Positions 18,749 through 23,214 of a stretch of 23,214 nucleotides of DNA are shown piece after piece. Position 1 is the first letter of the stretch, and each line of letters begins with the position of its first letter. This stretch comes from JACOXB01 sp036517755 (GTDB lineage: Bacteria > Patescibacteriota > Minisyncoccia > UBA6257 > Colwellbacteraceae). The position numbers were made by a program, and so were the translations under genes. The notes below the pieces were generated by a model. The model searched no databases. It was not told the DNA's origin and was given only the letters and a program-made list of their open reading frames with translations. The stretch lies in NCBI GenBank assembly GCA_036517755.1, contig DATDUH010000027.1, positions 1 to 23,214 on the forward strand. The letters are read 5' to 3'.

Positions 18749-18757
18749 TGTGGATAA
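18749..18757 (-). promoter_or_regulatory. Perfect DnaA box upstream of the ncRNA
   Basis: TTATCCACA on the - strand matches the E. coli consensus at all nine positions. It overlaps the place where the -35 element of the ncRNA promoter should be. It is a single box, so not an origin by itself. Confidence 0.45.
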
Positions 18758-18808
18758 ACTGCGAGTTTAAGTGGATGGTGTCAAGTGGGTTAAGCTGCCC
18801 AATTTGGG

Positions 18809-19354
18809 CTATTCAATAAGCTCCTCTTGACTAAACCAAACAGAAATTTCTTTCTCCGCCTCTTCCGGACTGCCGGAGGCGTGAAGTAAATTCTCGACCG
18901 CTCGACTCTCGACATCAGCTACTTCATAAGAATCAATAGTGAGATCTCCCCGCACGGTTCCCACATCAGAAGTGAGGGGTTCGGTGCTGCCAGTAATCTT
19001 TTTAACCACCCCGACCGCGTTGATCCCCTGCCAAACCATAACAACGAGCGGGCTTTGAGTCAGATATCGTTTTAAACTGCCGAGAACAATTTGAGCCACC
19101 TGAATCGGATCTTCCGAAGGGGGCGTTCTACCCTTATGACGATAAGATTCAATTGTTTTAGTGCCGGACTTTTTAAGCCAGTCAGGATCGGCCAAATAAT
19201 GTTTTTCAATTAGCTCATCGCTCGCTCTAACCATTTTAAGGCCAACCAATTTCAAACCAGTTCGCTCATAGCGGCTCGTAATTTCACCAACCAATCCACG
19301 GCGAAAACCATCCGGCTTAATAAAAAGCACGCTCCTCTCTTCGTTATTTTTCAT
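18809..19354 (-). CDS. ndk: Nucleoside diphosphate kinase, long form
   Basis: Transfers the gamma phosphate between NTPs and NDPs through a phosphohistidine. I start it at ATG (MKNNEERSVLFIKPDG), preceded by AAGAGGAAG. A TTG six codons upstream is less likely. The start lies inside the aspS 3' end (11-nt overlap). The catalytic His158 is in NLLHASGS, with Lys13 in KPD. The 181 residues exceed the usual ~140 because of an insert around 60-95 (KKSGTKTIESYRHKGRTPPSEDP...), similar to long Ndk forms known in archaea and Patescibacteria. Confidence 0.95.
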   Translation of the reverse strand: MKNNEERSVLFIKPDGFRRGLVGEITSRYERTGLKLVGLKMVRASDELIEKHYLADPDWLKKSGTKTIESYRHKGRTPPSEDPIQVAQIVLGSLKRYLTQSPLVVMVWQGINAVGVVKKITGSTEPLTSDVGTVRGDLTIDSYEVADVESRAVENLLHASGSPEEAEKEISVWFSQEELIE

Positions 19355-20750
19355 TCTTCCTCTTATCCTCAATCCTAATTTTTAATTCCTTTAGTTGTCT
19401 CTCCTCGATAGTCGATGGCGCTCCCATCATCAGATCCCGTCCGTCACCGGTTTTGGGAAAAGCCATTACCTCGCGGAGGTTGGGCTCGTTAAGTAGAGGA
19501 ATAAGCATTCGATCAAAACCGATCGCAATCCCTCCATGGGGCGGTACGCCGTAGCCAAAAGCTTCAAGCATATGTTCGAACCTACTTCTCCCCTCTTCTT
19601 TAGGAATTCCCACTAGTTCAAAAACTTTTGCTTGAACTTCGGGATCGGTAATTCGGATACTGCCACCGGCAATCTCATAGCCGTCGAGAACCAGATCATG
19701 CTGCCAAGAGCGAACCTTAGCCGGATCAGAATCTAAAAGCGGGATGTCGCTCGCTCGAGGAGCGGTAAAAATATGATGATGGGGATCCCAACGCTTTTCC
19801 TCTTCATTCCACTCAAACATGGGCCAGTCAACAATAAAACAAAAAGCGAGCTCATTCGGATCCTCACGGTTCTCGCGAAGATCGGGTTTGTCAGTCTTAT
19901 ATTTCTCCATCGCTTCGTCATAAGGAATTCTCGGGAAAGGCACTTGAGTGATTCTTTTCTCAGGGAAAATAACCTTCACCAGTTCAAGGAACATTTCTTC
20001 AACTAGGGAAAGAATCTCTTCCTGACTCATAAAGGAAACTTCGATATCAATCTGAGTGGCTTCGCCATAAGCCCGGTCAGCCCGCGGATCCTCGTCCCGG
20101 AACACTCGGGCCAGCTGGAAATAACGTTCGAGCCCGGCCACCATTAAAAGTTGCTTGAACTGCTGAGGCGACTGGGGGAGAACATAAAACTTGCCCGGAT
20201 GAAGTCTGGCTGGCATCACAAATTCCCGCGCTCCTTCTGGGGTACCCTTGGTGATATAGGGAGTTTCGATTTCAGTAAATCCGCGATCGCTCAAAAATTT
20301 TCGGACAAACTGGGCCGCTTGGTGACGAATAACTAAATTCCGCTTTAATCTCTGTCTTCTTAAATCAAGATAGCGATATTTAAGGCGGAGTTCCTCGTTT
20401 ATTTCATAACCATCGGAGTCAAGAGGAAACGGCGGCGTCTCGGCCTTGGCCAGAATCTCTAGTTCGCTTACCGCAACCTCAAGATTGCCGGTTTTGAGAT
20501 TCGGGTTTTTCATTTCCTCTGGCCGCTCGACCACCTTACCCCGAACTCGAATCACCCACTCTGGCCGGAGTTCATCCGCTTGCTTTCGCAGCTCTTCATC
20601 TTTGACCGAAAAAACTAATTGGACCAAACCCTCTTTATCTCGTAAATCAATAAAAATTAATTTGCCGTGATCACGCCGGCTATCCACCCAGCCAGCGAGC
20701 TCTACCTCTTCGCCGACTTTGTCGAGAATCTCCGTCGAATAAATGCGCAT
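19344..20750 (-). CDS. aspS: Aspartyl-tRNA synthetase lacking the GAD domain
   Basis: Charges tRNA-Asp. The N-terminal OB fold (~15-105) is followed by the bacterial class II core: YRYLDLRR (126-132), ITKGTPEGAREF (motif 1 region), motif 2 FRDEDPRADR with TQIDIE, and motif 3 GIAIGFDR (407-414). Residue 291 (SDKPDLR-like TDKPDLR) passes almost directly to AFCFIVDWPMFE, so the ~130-residue GAD insertion of bacterial AspRS is missing. Total length is 468. His28 in SRRDHG is the residue linked to non-discriminating bacterial enzymes that also charge tRNA-Asn. It overlaps ndk and is 16 nt from the MBL gene. Confidence 0.96.
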   Translation of the reverse strand: MRIYSTEILDKVGEEVELAGWVDSRRDHGKLIFIDLRDKEGLVQLVFSVKDEELRKQADELRPEWVIRVRGKVVERPEEMKNPNLKTGNLEVAVSELEILAKAETPPFPLDSDGYEINEELRLKYRYLDLRRQRLKRNLVIRHQAAQFVRKFLSDRGFTEIETPYITKGTPEGAREFVMPARLHPGKFYVLPQSPQQFKQLLMVAGLERYFQLARVFRDEDPRADRAYGEATQIDIEVSFMSQEEILSLVEEMFLELVKVIFPEKRITQVPFPRIPYDEAMEKYKTDKPDLRENREDPNELAFCFIVDWPMFEWNEEEKRWDPHHHIFTAPRASDIPLLDSDPAKVRSWQHDLVLDGYEIAGGSIRITDPEVQAKVFELVGIPKEEGRSRFEHMLEAFGYGVPPHGGIAIGFDRMLIPLLNEPNLREVMAFPKTGDGRDLMMGAPSTIEERQLKELKIRIEDKRKNEK

Positions 20751-20766
20751 TAATGAAAGTATAACG

Positions 20767-21606
20767 CTACCTTAAATCCACGCCAACTAGACCATTGTTT
20801 GCCTCGAGGTGAACGGTGCCGTTTTGGTCAGTTCGATAGACGCGGCTACCGACTGAAGCCAAGCGGCTTAAAGCGGCCGAGGTCGGATGGCCGTAGGGAT
20901 TGTTCTCGCCGACCTCGATTACGCTAATTCTAGGCGCAGTTTCGGCTAAGAAATTAAGCCCAGTGGCATAGCGTGAACCATGATGACCAACTTTTAGAAT
21001 ATCCGAATCAATGTCATATTGGCTAACAAGATAATTCTCCACTCCAAAACCAGCATCACCGGTAAAAAGAACCTTCGCCCCCTCGCTTTCAAGCTCGAGC
21101 ACCAAAGAGCTGTTATTCAGTTCGCTTGACTGCTGAAGTTGTCTCGTCGGAGAAAGCACTTTAATTAAACTTTCTCGATAGCTGATTTTATCCTCGGCGC
21201 CAAGAGTAATAACCGGTATCTCTTCGGCCTGGATCAGGTCCCAAAAACCCTGCCAAGCCTCGCCTTCCCCTTCCCGGCCATTCCAAATAATGGCACCGAC
21301 CTTGTAACGCTTGATCACATCATAAAGGCCAGCGTAATGATCAAGCTGGGGATGACTCAAGACCACTAAATCAATGTAGCGATCAGTCGGCCGGAGCACT
21401 CGGGCCAACTCAAAAAGCACTTCTTTGCCTGGTCCGCCGTCGATCAAGACTTTAACACCGCCAGGTAAAACCAAAAACTCGCTGTCTCCCTGGCCAACGT
21501 CGAGAAAATAGACGTCGAGCCCATCTTCTCCGCCGCCCACAGCGTAATACCAAACAAAAAGATTAAAGCCAATTAAGACTAAAAAACTTAATGATAAATA
21601 TTTCAT
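20767..21606 (-). CDS. ComEC-type metallo-beta-lactamase-fold hydrolase, separate protein
   Basis: Corresponds to the C-terminal MBL domain of ComEC, thought to degrade or process the non-transported DNA strand. An N-terminal hydrophobic anchor (residues ~3-22) is followed by DVYFLDVGQGDSEFLVLP. The metal motif SHPQLDH is at 84-90, FTGDAG at 181-186 (Asp184), KVGHHGS (His208, His209) and PYGHP (His240), ending with the family TDQNGTV. The start codon lies 44 nt inside comEC, implying coupling. The anchor predicts an extracytoplasmic catalytic domain. Confidence 0.9.
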   Translation of the reverse strand: MKYLSLSFLVLIGFNLFVWYYAVGGGEDGLDVYFLDVGQGDSEFLVLPGGVKVLIDGGPGKEVLFELARVLRPTDRYIDLVVLSHPQLDHYAGLYDVIKRYKVGAIIWNGREGEGEAWQGFWDLIQAEEIPVITLGAEDKISYRESLIKVLSPTRQLQQSSELNNSSLVLELESEGAKVLFTGDAGFGVENYLVSQYDIDSDILKVGHHGSRYATGLNFLAETAPRISVIEVGENNPYGHPTSAALSRLASVGSRVYRTDQNGTVHLEANNGLVGVDLR

Positions 21607-22852
21607 AACTTAAGAACAGCCCGGTGAGCCAACCGCTTATTAAAGATAGACTATCCGAAATAAGACCTAAAGCCGCAGTGATAAAACCGAAAAACATCGT
21701 GAGTGGAATCGCCTCAAGCACGAAAAGGTTGGCCGCAAGCGCCGTTCCAGAGATATAGCCAAAACTCGTAAGTAGAATCGGCGAGACAGCTAATTGAGCC
21801 GAAAGAGTCTGAAGGAAAGTAGTTCGCCAATTCAATCGCCCGTTCTTTTGGAAGAACCGAATCCAGTTTTTGAATCTCGGATAGAGATAAACAATGCCTA
21901 TGGTGGCGGCAAAAGACAACTGAAATCCAAGATCAAATCTTAAAAGGCCTGGATTCAATAAAAGCATCGCGAGGGCGGTTAGGGCAATAGCGTTTCGGAA
22001 GCTATAAATCCGGCTCTGGTTTTGAGCCAGAAGCAAAATCAATCCCATTATGCCGGCCCGAACTGCTGAACTTTGGGCGCCAGTCATCAAAACAAAAGCC
22101 GGGATAGTCGCGACGCTGAAGTAAAAAGCTTTTCGCCGACCGATGATGCCCGCGAGAACCCCGGCCAAAGTAGTGCCGATAATTGCGATATTATAACCCG
22201 AAAGAGCCACGATATGAGTGGTGCCGCTTTTTTGGAGCGCCTCTTCGAATTCATTGGTAAATTCACTCCGCTCGCCGAAAAGAAGACCAGAAAGAAGAGC
22301 CGCTTTTTCTTGGGACAGAACCGAGTTGATGTTTGAAACTAATTTTTCTTTCAGTTTAAAAAGGGAGGATTTGATAAGGTTCCCCTGGTTTTGGTCAATA
22401 ACCCTCACTTCGGGCTCGAAAACCAAATTAAGCGAACCGCTTGGCGATTTCTCGATTTTACCCCTAACCTCAAACGCTTCACCGTAGTTAATTCTCGGCA
22501 GTGGTTCAAGATAAAGTCTAACCTCGCCCCGATACGGATTTTCAAGCTTTAAATCCACCTCCTGACCAGTCAGAGTCTGTTTTGGCGCCCTAAAAACTAC
22601 ACCCCGAAAACTTGGTTCTTCGCCCGCGGGAAGAATTTCCTGATTAAGAACGCTGTAAAAATGGAAATAGAAAAAACCGAAAAAACTTATTAATGAAAAG
22701 ATGAAAATGAACTTTAGCCTCAAACTCAAACCAGCCCAAGCCAAAAGAATCGCAAGAAGTATCGCGAGCCAAAAGTTAATCCCAAAACTCGCCGCCCCAA
22801 TCCCTAGGATAAAAAACAGGGCCGAATAAAAAGCGAGGTTATAAAGCGGCAT
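21563..22852 (-). CDS. comEC: ComEC competence-family DNA-uptake channel, without MBL domain
   Basis: Membrane channel for single-stranded DNA import. The 429-residue protein begins with two to three membrane helices, then a periplasmic OB-like DUF4131 region (residues ~80-155, RGVVFRAP...GEAFEVRGKIEKS). The competence domain follows, with LLSGLLFGERSEF, THIVALSGYNIAII (213-225), GAQSSAVRAGIMG and multiple helices to the C terminus. The MBL domain is encoded by the next, overlapping gene. It starts at a TAATG overlap with btuR. Confidence 0.93.
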   Translation of the reverse strand: MPLYNLAFYSALFFILGIGAASFGINFWLAILLAILLAWAGLSLRLKFIFIFSLISFFGFFYFHFYSVLNQEILPAGEEPSFRGVVFRAPKQTLTGQEVDLKLENPYRGEVRLYLEPLPRINYGEAFEVRGKIEKSPSGSLNLVFEPEVRVIDQNQGNLIKSSLFKLKEKLVSNINSVLSQEKAALLSGLLFGERSEFTNEFEEALQKSGTTHIVALSGYNIAIIGTTLAGVLAGIIGRRKAFYFSVATIPAFVLMTGAQSSAVRAGIMGLILLLAQNQSRIYSFRNAIALTALAMLLLNPGLLRFDLGFQLSFAATIGIVYLYPRFKNWIRFFQKNGRLNWRTTFLQTLSAQLAVSPILLTSFGYISGTALAANLFVLEAIPLTMFFGFITAALGLISDSLSLISGWLTGLFLSYEIFIIKFFSLNWL

Positions 22853-23214
22853 TAAAACTCTATCCCCTCTTTGGCTAATTTCCCTTTATTAAGAGGGTGC
22901 TTCACTTCTTTCATTTCAGTCACGAGATCAGCTCTATCAATAAATGGTTGAGGCGCGTCCCGGCCGGTGAAGATTACAATTTTTTCTGGCGGAATCTCTT
23001 CTAAGTAATCGAGTATCTCTTCTTCGCTAAGCAAGCCAAGCGAAACCGCCATGTTTATCTCATCAAGAATAAACATATCCCAGGAACCGTTGGTCAACTC
23101 TTTCTTAAAATAATCAAGAGCCCTTTCGGCCGCCTTTATATGTTCACTTTTTGGCAAATTGTCGTCCAGGATCCCCACAAAACCTAACCCCATTTTCTCC
23201 AGCCTAAATTCGCC
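22852..23214 (-). CDS. btuR: Cob(I)yrinic acid a,c-diamide / cobalamin adenosyltransferase (5' partial)
   Basis: Forms adenosylcobalamin from ATP and Co(I) corrinoid. The C-terminal two-thirds are visible: GLGFVGI, GSWDMFILDEINMAVSLGLLSEEE, IVIFTGRDAPQPFIDRADLVTEMKEVKHP and KGKLAKEGIEF, all characteristic of the CobA/CobO/BtuR family. The frame is open to the window edge (GEFRLEK precedes the first Met), so the P-loop part lies outside. Its stop overlaps the comEC ATG. With no corrinoid synthesis genes in view, salvage for an adenosylcobalamin-dependent enzyme such as class II ribonucleotide reductase is the likely role (inference). Confidence 0.92.
   Translation of the reverse strand, partial: GEFRLEKMGLGFVGILDDNLPKSEHIKAAERALDYFKKELTNGSWDMFILDEINMAVSLGLLSEEEILDYLEEIPPEKIVIFTGRDAPQPFIDRADLVTEMKEVKHPLNKGKLAKEGIEF

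Larger units (their letters stand above)
18332..18808 (+). other. Gene-free 477-bp region
   Basis: No convincing protein-coding gene is seen on either strand. In order it holds three perfect palindromes, an AT-rich inverted repeat, a candidate structured RNA on the - strand with its terminator and -10 box, and a perfect DnaA box. Each is listed separately. The last ~25 nt before ndk hold only a weak GCCC/GGGC inverted repeat with no T-run. Confidence 0.7.

Noticed and set aside
18749..18757. Replication origin at the DnaA box
   Set aside because: Only one box, with no cluster and no dnaA, dnaN or rpmH nearby; kept only as a possible regulatory site.
18779..18784. TTGACA on the - strand as -35 of a second ncRNA promoter
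   Set aside because: No acceptable -10 hexamer at 16-18 nt (CAGTTT or similar), and it is about 50 nt from the good TATAAT.
18797..18810. GCCCAAATTGGGC as an ndk terminator
   Set aside because: Only four to six pairs with almost no loop and no T-run after it on either strand.
18860..18887. CGCCTC...GAGGCG-type inverted repeat in ndk as another inserted palindrome
   Set aside because: It encodes the conserved catalytic segment around His158, so it is native sequence with accidental symmetry.

Overview
The window is a piece of a bacterial chromosome that most likely belongs to the Candidate Phyla Radiation (Patescibacteria). This rests on several observations. The spc operon has no rpmD (uL30) between rpsE and rplO. 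Several ribosomal proteins are compacted (uL3, uL15, uL23). Genes are packed with ATGA or TAATG overlaps, Shine-Dalgarno sequences are weak, and AspRS lacks its GAD domain. TGA is used as a normal stop, so this is not a lineage that reads UGA as glycine. I cannot place it below that level.

Positions 1-941 hold the 3' part of an unrecognised, probably beta-propeller gene on the + strand. It converges on, and overlaps by 8 nt, the end of the long ribosomal cluster. That cluster runs on the - strand from 16345 down to 934: rpsL-rpsG-fusA-tuf-rpsJ-rplC-rplD-rplW-rplB-rpsS-rplV-rpsC-rplP-rpmC-rpsQ-rplN-rplX-rplE-rpsN-rpsH-rplF-rplR-rpsE-rplO-secY-adk-map. It is the str, S10 and spc operons fused. 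Candidate sigma70 promoters lie in front of rpsL, tuf and rplC. A 17-bp perfect hairpin with the rpsJ stop codon in its loop sits directly before the rplC promoter. The alpha operon (infA, rpmJ, rpsM, rpsK, rpsD, rpoA, rplQ) does not follow map.

Upstream of rpsL are tRNA-Pro(GGG) and rpmB on the - strand. Divergent from rpmB is a three-gene + strand operon: an M50 site-2 protease, a small cysteine-rich protein and a CPxC membrane protein. A 477-bp gene-free stretch follows. It contains three consecutive perfect palindromes, an AT-rich inverted repeat, and a strong candidate for an undescribed structured RNA of about 130 nt with its own -10 box and terminator. The right end is a - strand operon: btuR (partial)-comEC-separate MBL hydrolase-aspS-ndk.

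Two families of small palindromic repeats run through the window. One (stem4-GAG-N5-CGA-stem4, six copies) sits on gene junctions and supplies stop codons or C-terminal tails to ribosomal protein genes. The other (three copies) is inserted in frame inside coding sequences. In both, the stem arms covary between copies. The best candidates for new biology are the ncRNA, these gene-invading repeats and the tandem palindromes.
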